Positions 16,770 through 25,664 are shown, numbered from the stretch's first letter. The stretch: 35,338 nucleotides of DNA from Bifidobacteriaceae bacterium (GCA_031268215.1 JAIRXP010000086.1:66747-102084), one strand, 5' to 3'. Numbers and translations: made by a program. The notes: a model not told the origin generated them from the sequence alone.

Positions 16770-17629
16770 TGGGATGGGATCGTTACGGGAGTGATGTGCT
16801 GGCGGACAATCCGCACCGGCCCAGGCGGACGGAATCGACCAAGGTGGCCGCGGAGATCGGGCTGGTCGTTGAGGATGCGGACACTGGCTGGGTGGGCGCC
16901 ATCGTCAAAGTTGAGAAGTCTGGCGGGATGCTGGTGGTGTCGTTGGAGGACCGCCACGGTCGGTTACGGGGTTTCCGGATGGGGCCGGGCTTCTTGATCG
17001 ATGGTCGCCCGGTGGTGCTGATCGCGGCGGGCCCAAAGCCCACTGGCATCAAGCGCCGGACGGCTTCGGGGTCAGTGGCGGTTGATGGGGCCCGGGCCCG
17101 CACCGCGAGGGCGTCGCGGATTTGGGTAGAGGGCCGTCACGATGCCGAGTTGGTCGCCAAAGTTTGGGGTGAGGACTTGGCGGTTGAGGGGGTGGTCGTC
17201 GAGATGCTCGACGGGGTGGATAACCTGCCGGACCGGGTGGCGCGCTTCGGGCCCTCAGCTGGAGACGCACGGCTGGGTGTGCTGGTGGATCATTTGGTAG
17301 ATGGAACGAAGGAGCGGCGGATCGTTGATCGAGTCTTGGCCGGGTGCGAGCCAGGCGCGGTCCTGATCCTGGGGCATCCTTATGCGGACATCTGGCAGGC
17401 GGTCAAGCCGGGCCGACTGGGCCTAGAATCTTGGCCGCGGATCGCCCGGGGCACGGATTGGAAAACGGGTGCTTTGGCGGAACTTGGCTGGCCACGCTCA
17501 AGCCAAGCGGACATAGCCGCCGGTTGGCAACGCATTTTGGGCAAGGTCACGCATCTGTCCCACCTTGAGCCGGCATTGACGGGCCGGGTCGAGGCGCTGA
17601 TCGACTTCGTTACCTCGCCGGGGAGCTAA
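16769..17629 (+). CDS. DUF3097 family protein
   Basis: A conserved actinobacterial protein of unknown function. The 286-aa sequence matches the family as remembered through RIWVEGRHDAELVAKVWGEDL (118-138), GVLVDHLVDGTKE (170-182), ILGHPYADIWQAVKP and the GTDWK block. The pairing of a VEGxxD segment (Glu121, Asp125) with a later VDH segment (Asp174) recalls the acidic residues of Toprim domains as in RNase M5 and primases; that is inference only. It overlaps the dop stop by one base (TGATG) and so is probably translated with arc and dop. The neighbour link to Pup processing is suggestive but untested. A convergent gene follows after 53 bases. Confidence 0.85.
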   Translation: MGWDRYGSDVLADNPHRPRRTESTKVAAEIGLVVEDADTGWVGAIVKVEKSGGMLVVSLEDRHGRLRGFRMGPGFLIDGRPVVLIAAGPKPTGIKRRTASGSVAVDGARARTARASRIWVEGRHDAELVAKVWGEDLAVEGVVVEMLDGVDNLPDRVARFGPSAGDARLGVLVDHLVDGTKERRIVDRVLAGCEPGAVLILGHPYADIWQAVKPGRLGLESWPRIARGTDWKTGALAELGWPRSSQADIAAGWQRILGKVTHLSHLEPALTGRVEALIDFVTSPGS

Positions 17630-17659
17630 GAACCGGGAGCCTTATAGAACCCGGCCGTT

Positions 17660-17681
17660 GGCGCGCTGTTAGATGCGCGCC
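17660..17681. terminator. GC-rich hairpin between convergent genes
   Basis: GGCGCGC (17660-17666) and GCGCGCC (17675-17681) form a perfect 7-bp stem with an 8-base loop. It lies in the 53-base gap between DUF3097 and the minus-strand Nfn-like gene, abutting the latter's stop. There is no T-tract on either strand, so it may be a bidirectional actinobacterial-type terminator or a 3'-end stabiliser. Confidence 0.5.
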
Positions 17682-17682
17682 C

Positions 17683-20511
17683 TCAGGACCGGTTGATGCC
17701 GTGGCGTGTGAGGCTGGCCGCCTCTTGGGCCTTGAAGAGGTTGAAGCGCGGCAAGAACTTATCCCAGTCGATCGAGTGGGAATCGATTTCTGGACCGTCA
17801 ATGCAGGCATGCTTGCGGACGAGCTTGCCGTCTACGAGAACCGGAACCATACAAGCGCCGCACATGCCGGTAGCGTCCACCATGATCGAGTTCAGGGAGG
17901 CCACCGTAGGCGTGCCGTAAGGTTTGGTCAGATCGGAGACGGCGCGCATCATCAGCGGCGGGCCAATTGTGACGACTTCAGCGATGGTCCGGCGGGGCCG
18001 GCCGGTCTTCTCCGCCTCCAGCATCTCCGCGAGTGGAGTGGTGACGAAGCCCTTGACGCCGAAGGAGCCATCGTTGGTGGCGTAAATAACGTCAAGAAGG
18101 CTGCCGAATTCGTACTTGAGGCGGCCCACTCGCTCCGTTGGCTGGTCCCAGAACATTAGATCGGCGGACCGGAAGCCCAAGATCAGCGTGACATGGTTGC
18201 CCAGCCGCAGGTGCTCCCGCATGATCGGGTAAACCGGCGGCAGGCCCAGTCCGCCAGCGGTGAATGCGACAGTCTGGTCGGGGCCGTATTTGTGCAGGTC
18301 AGACGGCTGTCCCAAGGGGCCAGCGATGCCAGCGAAGGCGTCACCGACGGCCATTTCATTGATGATGTGGGATGAAGCGCCAACGTCTTGGACTACCAGC
18401 GTGACGGTGCCGGCCGCGGTGTCCCAGTCTGCCAGGGTCAGCGGAATAAGCTCGCCTCCTTCCCAGGGGAGTACGCGGACAAACTGGCCGGCCTGGGCCG
18501 ACGCGGCCACTGCCGGTGCCCTCACCTCAAACTCTTCGATCCCCGGGCTGAGATGGTGTTTGGCGACTATGACCGGCATAGTGGCCGCGGCTTCGGTGTA
18601 GGCAAGCGCACTGCGTACCAGAGGCGCTACCGAATCTGGGCTAATGGCGTCAGTCAATTGGAGGATCTGGCGGGCTGCGGACTGTCCGTCACCCGCCGCC
18701 ATGATGGCTGTGGAACCACCCCGGGCGGCATCGCCACCGGTGAAGACTCCCGCCAAGGTGGTCTCTTGAGTGTCCTCTCCGTCCAAGTTTATGGTGCCCC
18801 AGCGGGAGACCTCCAGGCGTGGTTCGGAATCCTTGATGATCGGGTTGGCGGCATTGCCCAAGGCCATGATGGCCAGGTCCGCTTCCATCGATTCGGTACG
18901 GCCGGTGCTGACTGGCCGGCGGCGGCCGGAGTCATCAGGTTCTCCCAGCTCCATGATGTCAACTATCGCTGAGGTGATGAAGCCGGTTTCCGGGTCGCCC
19001 AGGAATTCGCATGGGGAGCGCAGCACCGCCAGGTTGATGCGTTCTTCCAGGGCGTGCTCCAGTTCTTCGACGCGGGCGGGCATCTCGGCTTGGGTGCGGC
19101 GGTAGACAATGGTGACGTTACCGCCCAAACGCTTCGCCGTCCGGGCGGCGTCCATGGCCGTATTGCCGCCGCCTATGACTATCACGTTTTGGCCGCGTAC
19201 CGCCGGCAAAGGCGTCTCTGCACCGTCCTGATGGGCTTGCATCAGATTGACCCGAGTGAGGAATTCGTTGGCGGACATGACTCCCAGCAGGTGCTCGCCT
19301 GGCACGCCCATGAACTTGGGCAACCCGGCGCCAGTACCAACAAAGATCTTCCAGAAACCGGCCTCCTGGAGTTCCGCCAGAGTGGCGGTCTTGCCTACCA
19401 CGAAGTTCGTCACGAACCGGCCACCCAGCAGCCGGATCTTGGCTACTACGTCATCGATCAGTTGGTTTGGTAACCGGAATTCGGGGATGCCGTAACGCAA
19501 CACGCCGCCCAGTTCATGGAAGGCCTCAAAGACTGTGACCGGGAAACCCTCAACGGCCAGCAGATAAGCGCTGATCAGACCAGATGGGCCCGATCCGACC
19601 ACGGCGACAGGTGGCCGACTGGCGCTGCGCCACGGATCCGGGAACGAAGCGAAGCGGCGGGCGGCCGCGTCCGGGTCAACCAATTTGTCGCGCTCTGGCA
19701 GGAACCATTCGACCTGGCCAATTGACATGGGGTGCTTATGCAGGCAGACGCCTTGACATTGAAGTTCCTGCGGGCACACCCGGCCGGTCACGTTCGGCAA
19801 TGGATTGGCTTTCTCTAGCATCGCCAGCGCCTCGGGGAAGCGGCCGTTGCCAATGAGCTCAAACATTTGCGGAATGTGGATGCGTACCGGGCAACCGCCT
19901 TGTGGGGCACGGTGTTCTTGGAGGAATTTGCCCAGTTCGCAGGGAGCGTCAGCGCATTGTTTGTCCCGGATCGCTTCCAACCAGACGAATAGGTCGACGT
20001 CGCGCCGGGTGAATCCCAGATCCATGTAGCCCAGGTAGCCCTTGTTGACCAAGCCAAAATCCTCAGAGCGCTCATCCGCGCCCCTGATGTAGGGCCCAAT
20101 GCCGTTACCGGCTGGCCAATCATTGGCCAGACCCTCGAACATTGGGTAATCCTGGGCCAGGTGTGCTTGAAGGGCCCTCATGAACATGCGCTTCTTACCA
20201 ATGGGCAAGTTCCAGATGAAACGCATGATCAGCGTTGAAGTGTCATCTTCCCGCTGCAGGATGGCCCACAGGCGGTGAGTGAAATCGGCTGACAGTTCTT
20301 CGCCTCTGAACGCCTCGACTACTGCCGCTACGCCATCGCTGATGAACATGTCCCTGAAGGCTCTGGGATCCGCGGCCAAGCGCCGTTCCAGCACCTTGAG
20401 TTGGCCCTGGAAAGAGGCCACTTCTGGAGTTGATTCAAGGCGGCGCAGTTGGGACAGCGAGGCATCAGCGTTGGCCTTGGCGCTGGCCCATTCACCGATC
20501 TGGGTGCTCAC
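17683..20511 (-). CDS. Fused NfnB-NfnA-like NADPH:ferredoxin oxidoreductase (GltD-type plus FNR-type)
   Basis: Flavin/FeS oxidoreductase resembling both subunits of NADH-dependent ferredoxin:NADP oxidoreductase joined in one 942-aa chain. Residues about 1-180 are an unrecognised extension. A GltD/DPD-type FeS domain follows with Cys186, 191, 207, 246, 252 and 256, then an FAD motif VAVVGSGPSG (302-311) and an NADPH motif VIVIGGGNTAMDAA (443-456). From about 645 an FNR/PyrK-like module appears: FAD-binding ELIPLTLADWD, GPLGQPSD, AGGLGLPPVYP. It ends in a [2Fe-2S] site with Asp879, Cys884, Cys887 and Cys903, matching the Asp/Cys3 ligands of NfnA. The GTG start overlaps the upstream oxidoreductase stop (GTGA), so the partners are coupled. 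A glutamate synthase small subunit is a poorer fit because of the C-terminal module. Bifurcation is inferred, not shown. Confidence 0.82.
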   Translation of the reverse strand: MSTQIGEWASAKANADASLSQLRRLESTPEVASFQGQLKVLERRLAADPRAFRDMFISDGVAAVVEAFRGEELSADFTHRLWAILQREDDTSTLIMRFIWNLPIGKKRMFMRALQAHLAQDYPMFEGLANDWPAGNGIGPYIRGADERSEDFGLVNKGYLGYMDLGFTRRDVDLFVWLEAIRDKQCADAPCELGKFLQEHRAPQGGCPVRIHIPQMFELIGNGRFPEALAMLEKANPLPNVTGRVCPQELQCQGVCLHKHPMSIGQVEWFLPERDKLVDPDAAARRFASFPDPWRSASRPPVAVVGSGPSGLISAYLLAVEGFPVTVFEAFHELGGVLRYGIPEFRLPNQLIDDVVAKIRLLGGRFVTNFVVGKTATLAELQEAGFWKIFVGTGAGLPKFMGVPGEHLLGVMSANEFLTRVNLMQAHQDGAETPLPAVRGQNVIVIGGGNTAMDAARTAKRLGGNVTIVYRRTQAEMPARVEELEHALEERINLAVLRSPCEFLGDPETGFITSAIVDIMELGEPDDSGRRRPVSTGRTESMEADLAIMALGNAANPIIKDSEPRLEVSRWGTINLDGEDTQETTLAGVFTGGDAARGGSTAIMAAGDGQSAARQILQLTDAISPDSVAPLVRSALAYTEAAATMPVIVAKHHLSPGIEEFEVRAPAVAASAQAGQFVRVLPWEGGELIPLTLADWDTAAGTVTLVVQDVGASSHIINEMAVGDAFAGIAGPLGQPSDLHKYGPDQTVAFTAGGLGLPPVYPIMREHLRLGNHVTLILGFRSADLMFWDQPTERVGRLKYEFGSLLDVIYATNDGSFGVKGFVTTPLAEMLEAEKTGRPRRTIAEVVTIGPPLMMRAVSDLTKPYGTPTVASLNSIMVDATGMCGACMVPVLVDGKLVRKHACIDGPEIDSHSIDWDKFLPRFNLFKAQEAASLTRHGINRS

Positions 20512-23500
20512 TTGATGATCTCCGCATCGCAGTTGGCCCGGACGCGGCCGATCCGTTTGAGCAGCTCTGGCGTCACTTCGAGACCGTCGAGAGCGCCGTC
20601 TATCATCCGGGCAACGGTGCGGGCCTCGCCGTCCACGACGATGGTTGTCTTCTCGAACAGTTGCGGCAGCTCCTGGTAACAGGTACCACAGTCGTTGCAG
20701 GCAGGTTCATCGGCTGGATCAAGCCAGACCGGGCGATCACCGCCGGAAGCGGCCGGCGCACTAGCCCCCGGGGCGGCTGGTTGCCCACCACCCGTGGCGC
20801 CGCCAAATCCGAACCCGAGCGCGGGCACGGCATCTGAGGAGCTTGCTAGCTCGGCCATGGCGGCGGCGATCTGGTCCAGCGAATCCTCCCGGGATTGAAC
20901 GGCCTGGTCGTAGCGTGCGGTCACCTCGGCGATCTCCTGGCGGTGGGCTGCCGTCAGGGCCGCGCCGTGTTGCCCTGCCAGGAACTGAAGGGTCTGCCAG
21001 TAGTGGCGCCGGTCTTCAACCAAACCGACGATCCCGCCCAAGCAAGCTATACGCACCAGGTGACGTTTGCGGTCTGTGGCCCAGATGAAGGGCGTCTTGC
21101 CTTCCCGTTCAGCGGTTGGCAACTCAACGTATTCCGCGATGGGAACGGCGGCATCGGTCTGGTCTGGCGGCAAGGGCCGGAATTGCTTGGCGAAACGGAC
21201 CTCGCCATAGGCGAACTCAGCCGGCGTTATGGGCGTTTGCATGAGCGCGACCTGGTCGTTGTCATCCAGGTATTGCAAGGTGCGGGTGGTCCACAAAGCG
21301 GTCGGCTCGGGGTTGCCGTCCAGGGAGAACCGTTCTGGTAGTGATTCGCCGCGCCGTGGGTCGTGGACAAAGAGCGGTGCCATCCGCGATTCGACGGCTA
21401 GGCGGGAACGAGCATTGGACAGGTCTTCGGCGATCCCGTTCTCCGTGCTGCAGGGGGTGTAGACCTCCATCAATGCCGAGCCATCCTGGTATTCCAGCAT
21501 GGACATGGCGGTGCGCAAGAAATGGGCGTGCAAGGCCGTAGAGACTGAGGAAGCAAAGACGCGGGGGTGGAATGAGGCGATCAATCCAAGTTCTTTGCGG
21601 GATTCGGACTTGCCGGCGTGGGCCTTGCCATAGCGGGCTAGGTCGGCGTCCTGGCCGGTGTAAGAGGCGGTCGAAGCCTGGCCACCGGTATTGGAATACG
21701 AACCAGTGTTGAGGACAATCGCTTTGATTGGCGTCCCGCCGGTCAGCACCCGGGACATGGCGCCAAAGCCAATGTCGAAGGCAGCACCGTCGCCAGAGAC
21801 CGTCAGCATGGCGGGCATCAAGTCCATTTCTTCCGGGCTGAAGTCGCGCCAGGAAAGGGTGGCCAGACGGCGGGCGTCAACGGCCGGATCAAAGGTGTCG
21901 GCCAGTTCAGCACGGGCGGTCCGCAGAGCCCGAACTTCGGGCACTAGCTGTGAAACCAGTCCTTCGTACAAGCCGGTCGCCAGTGGTTGGGCGTCCTGGA
22001 AGAGGGAATTGACCCAAGGGTCAAGGTAAGGGCTGAAGGGCATGGTGGAGGCGTACACCGATGAACAACCAGTCGAGTTGGCGATCACCGTGGTGGCGGG
22101 GCCGCGTCCGGTGGGTCCGCCCTCGTAAAGATACAGCCGTGATTCAAGGAGTTTGATCAGGTCGGTGATCCGTTCGATCCGGGCGGCCCGGTCAGCGTCT
22201 GGCTTGGCTGCCGGCGGCGCTTGCGCCACCAACGTGGCGGCTTTGGCGGTTAGGGCGTCGACTAAGGATTCGAGTTCTTTGACGTGGGCTTTGCGGCGTT
22301 CTTCGCCCACCGCGTGCGACAGAGTCGTCAGCAAACGCAGGGCGGTGACTTCACCGCAGCCTCGGCAAGCACCGTGCCCGCCAGTCATGGCGTAGTAGGT
22401 GTCGTGGTCCAGAAGCAAACGCTTGATGTCGCCATCTGGCTCAGTAGCCCCGGCCAAGAAACGCTTTGGTGTGTCAGGTAAGGCTGTCAACCGCTCGAAA
22501 CGGGTTTCAAGCACCTCCGCCGCGGCCGGGTCTTGGTCTACCGCGACCAGCGCCGAAGGACCGCAGACATCGACGCATTGCAGACAGCCAGTGCATTTCC
22601 AGGGGTCGACCACAGCGCTGAATAGAGCGCCGCGGCCGGGGTCTGAGGATTCAACCGAATCGAAGAATGGCCGGGTGCGAGCGGCCGGGAAAGCCGCCAA
22701 CGCTTCGACCACCGGATCCACCACCCGCAGGACTGGTTTCTCATCCAGTTCAGCGGCGGCTAGGCGGGCTGCCGTGGGCAGATCCCTCAGGTCTGGGTCC
22801 TGGCGGTAGACCTGGCGGATGGCGTCAGCCCATGGCTGGACGTGCGGAGCTAACGCCTTGGATTGGCTGGCTGGGAGTTCGGCCGCGGTGATGGCGGCCG
22901 CCATCAAATCGCGGATCTCGTGGAGTTGATTCGGGAACGCGGTGTCTGGGCAGGCCAACGCGCATTCAAGGCAGCCGGTACAGACATCCGGGTTGAAGAT
23001 TGGGGTGTTGCGTCTAAAGACGCCCTTGTCTTTGTTCGCTCCCGAGCCGACGGGCATGAACAGTCCGGCGCCGGGAAGAACTGGCGCTTCCGCGATGGTT
23101 CCCTGTTTGAATGGCGTGGCCACCAAGTCCTCGTAGTAGGCCGGGTCGAAGAGAGCGGTGGCTCGGGCCTCTGAGGCCACCGGGCACATCGCGGCGGACA
23201 GCGCCACTGTGCGGGCCCGTGTGCTGGCCTTGGCCTGATCCGCTTCCAAGAACGCCGGGGAGAGGTAGTCGACCACTGTGGTGGCGCTCATGCCGTCGTT
23301 GATTACGGCCATATTGCCTTCAACCACGGCCGCGCCCTTCCGGCCGAATTTGTATTCGATCTGTTGGCGGACCTTCGCGGCGACGTCTTTACTGGAGGTG
23401 CCGCCGGAGACGGCCTCGACATGGCCAATCATCGCGCCAATGAAGGCGATCCCCATCATCCGGGTCTCCAGCTCAACACTGGGAGCGTGCTTCTTGGCGA

Positions 23501-25583
23501 CCTCGAAGGCGTTGACAACCAGGAACTTGATGCCGCGTTCGCGGATGGTCCGGCGGGCGTAGGCAGGCAGCGACCGCCAAACCTCAATCGGCTCCTTGTC
23601 AGATTGCATGATGAACGTGCCGCCGGGCTGAAGGCCTTTGAGCGGATTGGTGTGGACAAAGACTTGATGGTCAGGGGACATCACGACGTCCACGTCCTCA
23701 AGCTCCGCGTTGGTCAGCAAGACCGGCTCGGGGGACAAGGTGATGTAGAAGTTGGTGGCCGCGCCGGACTTCTCGGAGCCGTACTTAGGCGCTGATTTGG
23801 AGTGCATGGACAGCACGCCAGACAGAATGTCCGTCAGGAGCTTGCCGGTCGCCACAGTGCCGTAACCGCCAACTGAATGGAAACGGATCCGTAGCGAGCC
23901 GGGCGGCAACAACGGCGGATTGTCCTGCGTTGGTAACGCCATGGTGACGGTTTCTGGGTAGGCCTGGCGTAGCTGGTCATGGATCGCGGCCACGCCAGCG
24001 GGAGGCTTGTCTTCGAAGAACTGCGAGCCAATGTAGATCAGGTCGCTGACGGTGCCTTTGGCCATGGCCTTGAACGCCGCGACTAGGTGGCGGGGCTGGA
24101 CGTCGTGCCCACCCAGGCCAAAGATGGCGGTGGTCACCCGGGGGGAGCCCGGGGCCGTGGCAGCGGGGGCGGCGGCTTTAACGGATGCCGCACCGACGGC
24201 ATCGGCGGCGCCCCCGGCGGCCGGGGTACTGACGGCGGACGCCTGCCCAGCCTGGGCCCGGAATAGCGCCTGGGTGACTAGGCGAGTCAGGGCGGTGTCG
24301 TCTGAACGCTCCAAGACCATGACCGACTTGGCCCGGCCAACCGCCTGGACCAGTTCGGCTTCCGGGAAGGGCTGGAGCAGTTTGATGGAGGCCACGCCAG
24401 CTTTGATACCGAGTGAACGCAAGTAGGGGATGACCGCCCGCACGTCATCGGTGATGGACCCCAGGCCGACCATTACCAGATCGGCGTCATCGCAGTCGTA
24501 GGCCATCACCGGACTGTAGGAACGGCCGGTCAGCGCGGAGTATTCAGCCATCGCCTGGCGGGCCAGTGCGGGCACGTCAGCCGCGAAGTGGGCCCGGTGA
24601 TCAGCCGCGCCGGCCTGGAAATCAGGCTGGTTCTGGACTGGTCCAGTTAAGCCCGGATTGTGGGGGTCCACCAGCGCCGGCACGGCCTGGCGGGTCCCCT
24701 TGGGGTAAGCGCCCAGCCATTGGCGGCGCCATTGGCCACGCAGGTCTTCTGGTATCCAGACCATGGTTTCTGGCGCCAAGGCGGCGCTGTTGTCCGCTTC
24801 TACGTCGCTGGCCATCGAGGCCAGGTGGGCCCGCAAAGCGGCTAGATCCGGGGCCTCGAATTCGTCAGCGTGCCGGTCAAGGTACTGTCCAAGCTGGAAC
24901 ATGCGACCCTTGGCGCCGAAGAGGATTTCTTGGGCGACGGTTGGGCAGGCGATCCGGTCGGTGGGCGCTGGCAGGTAGGCACGGAGCAATTCTGGCTCCG
25001 GCAGGTAGGCCTCGCTCATAACGTGTGAGGTAGCGAACCCATCCATGGCGTTGGCCACTGGAATGAGCGACAACCCGGCCAGGCGGTAAGAGACAGCGGC
25101 TAGATCCGCCGCTTCCTCCGGGGACGAACCAAACAAGATGGTGTAGCCGGTTGGCAGCAGGGCGTAGACGTCATCGTGTCCGGCCATAACGTTAAGGGAG
25201 TGCTTCGACACCACCCGGGCTGCGACGTGTAAGACGAACCCGCCGACTTTCTTACCAACCGTGACATAGTGTGACTCGATCCCGTAGAGAATGCCTTGGG
25301 AACTTGAGGCATTGGACACATAATTGCCGCCGGTCAGCGCAGCTCCAAGGGCTCCGGACTGGCCGGAATGCTCACCTTCAGCTTCGACGAAGAACGGATG
25401 GGCGCCCCAAACGTTGAGCTGTCCCTCGGCGCGGGCGGCCTCGAACAGCTCTGATATTTCGGTTGAAGGCGTGATCGGGTAGCCGATCATGCCGCCGCAA
25501 ACGTGCTTCATGACGTGGGCTACGGCGCCGTTGCCGTTGATTACTTCTGGGACACCTGGAAAGCGAGGCTGGGAGATGGTCAC
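20508..25583 (-). CDS. nifJ: Enlarged pyruvate:ferredoxin (2-oxoacid) oxidoreductase with extra C-terminal FeS domain
   Basis: CoA- and thiamine-diphosphate-dependent oxidation of pyruvate or another 2-oxoacid to acyl-CoA and CO2 with reduction of low-potential FeS centres. Visible parts: substrate/TPP domain with YPITPST (35-41); gamma-type domain from about 563; two-cluster ferredoxin domain with Cys868/871/874/878 and Cys997/1000/1003/1007; TPP domain with SGDGAAFDIGFG and YSNTGGQ; proximal-cluster ligands Cys1073, 1076, 1173 and 1378. At 1691 aa it is about 500 longer than usual PFORs. Extras are an Ala-rich linker near 445-480, a long inter-cluster insert, about 72 residues between Cys1076 and Cys1173, and a C-terminal domain (about 1500-1691) ending in a fourth cluster motif, Cys1629/1632/1635...1685. 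GTG start with TGAAAGG 5 bases upstream. Substrate not provable here. Confidence 0.9.
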   Translation of the reverse strand: MTISQPRFPGVPEVINGNGAVAHVMKHVCGGMIGYPITPSTEISELFEAARAEGQLNVWGAHPFFVEAEGEHSGQSGALGAALTGGNYVSNASSSQGILYGIESHYVTVGKKVGGFVLHVAARVVSKHSLNVMAGHDDVYALLPTGYTILFGSSPEEAADLAAVSYRLAGLSLIPVANAMDGFATSHVMSEAYLPEPELLRAYLPAPTDRIACPTVAQEILFGAKGRMFQLGQYLDRHADEFEAPDLAALRAHLASMASDVEADNSAALAPETMVWIPEDLRGQWRRQWLGAYPKGTRQAVPALVDPHNPGLTGPVQNQPDFQAGAADHRAHFAADVPALARQAMAEYSALTGRSYSPVMAYDCDDADLVMVGLGSITDDVRAVIPYLRSLGIKAGVASIKLLQPFPEAELVQAVGRAKSVMVLERSDDTALTRLVTQALFRAQAGQASAVSTPAAGGAADAVGAASVKAAAPAATAPGSPRVTTAIFGLGGHDVQPRHLVAAFKAMAKGTVSDLIYIGSQFFEDKPPAGVAAIHDQLRQAYPETVTMALPTQDNPPLLPPGSLRIRFHSVGGYGTVATGKLLTDILSGVLSMHSKSAPKYGSEKSGAATNFYITLSPEPVLLTNAELEDVDVVMSPDHQVFVHTNPLKGLQPGGTFIMQSDKEPIEVWRSLPAYARRTIRERGIKFLVVNAFEVAKKHAPSVELETRMMGIAFIGAMIGHVEAVSGGTSSKDVAAKVRQQIEYKFGRKGAAVVEGNMAVINDGMSATTVVDYLSPAFLEADQAKASTRARTVALSAAMCPVASEARATALFDPAYYEDLVATPFKQGTIAEAPVLPGAGLFMPVGSGANKDKGVFRRNTPIFNPDVCTGCLECALACPDTAFPNQLHEIRDLMAAAITAAELPASQSKALAPHVQPWADAIRQVYRQDPDLRDLPTAARLAAAELDEKPVLRVVDPVVEALAAFPAARTRPFFDSVESSDPGRGALFSAVVDPWKCTGCLQCVDVCGPSALVAVDQDPAAAEVLETRFERLTALPDTPKRFLAGATEPDGDIKRLLLDHDTYYAMTGGHGACRGCGEVTALRLLTTLSHAVGEERRKAHVKELESLVDALTAKAATLVAQAPPAAKPDADRAARIERITDLIKLLESRLYLYEGGPTGRGPATTVIANSTGCSSVYASTMPFSPYLDPWVNSLFQDAQPLATGLYEGLVSQLVPEVRALRTARAELADTFDPAVDARRLATLSWRDFSPEEMDLMPAMLTVSGDGAAFDIGFGAMSRVLTGGTPIKAIVLNTGSYSNTGGQASTASYTGQDADLARYGKAHAGKSESRKELGLIASFHPRVFASSVSTALHAHFLRTAMSMLEYQDGSALMEVYTPCSTENGIAEDLSNARSRLAVESRMAPLFVHDPRRGESLPERFSLDGNPEPTALWTTRTLQYLDDNDQVALMQTPITPAEFAYGEVRFAKQFRPLPPDQTDAAVPIAEYVELPTAEREGKTPFIWATDRKRHLVRIACLGGIVGLVEDRRHYWQTLQFLAGQHGAALTAAHRQEIAEVTARYDQAVQSREDSLDQIAAAMAELASSSDAVPALGFGFGGATGGGQPAAPGASAPAASGGDRPVWLDPADEPACNDCGTCYQELPQLFEKTTIVVDGEARTVARMIDGALDGLEVTPELLKRIGRVRANCDAEIIK

Positions 25584-25619
25584 GGTGACCTTTCACTGTT
25601 GAGATTCACTGGGGGAGTC

Positions 25620-25652
25620 CAGCGTGGCATGGCTGGGACCCGTACCACGCTG
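25620..25652. promoter_or_regulatory. 8-bp inverted repeat in the nifJ leader
   Basis: CAGCGTGG (25620-25627) and CCACGCTG (25645-25652) are perfect complements 17 bases apart. They lie between the predicted nifJ promoter and its ribosome site on the minus strand. This could be an operator just downstream of the transcription start or a leader hairpin. It does not resemble a Rex site as remembered. The regulator is unknown. Confidence 0.45.
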
Positions 25653-25664
25653 TCACCAGATGCG

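Noticed and set aside
17683..20511. Glutamate synthase small subunit (gltD)
   Set aside because: The GltD-like part is followed by a full FNR/NfnA-type module with a [2Fe-2S] site, no gltB is adjacent, and the coupled neighbour is a PFOR.
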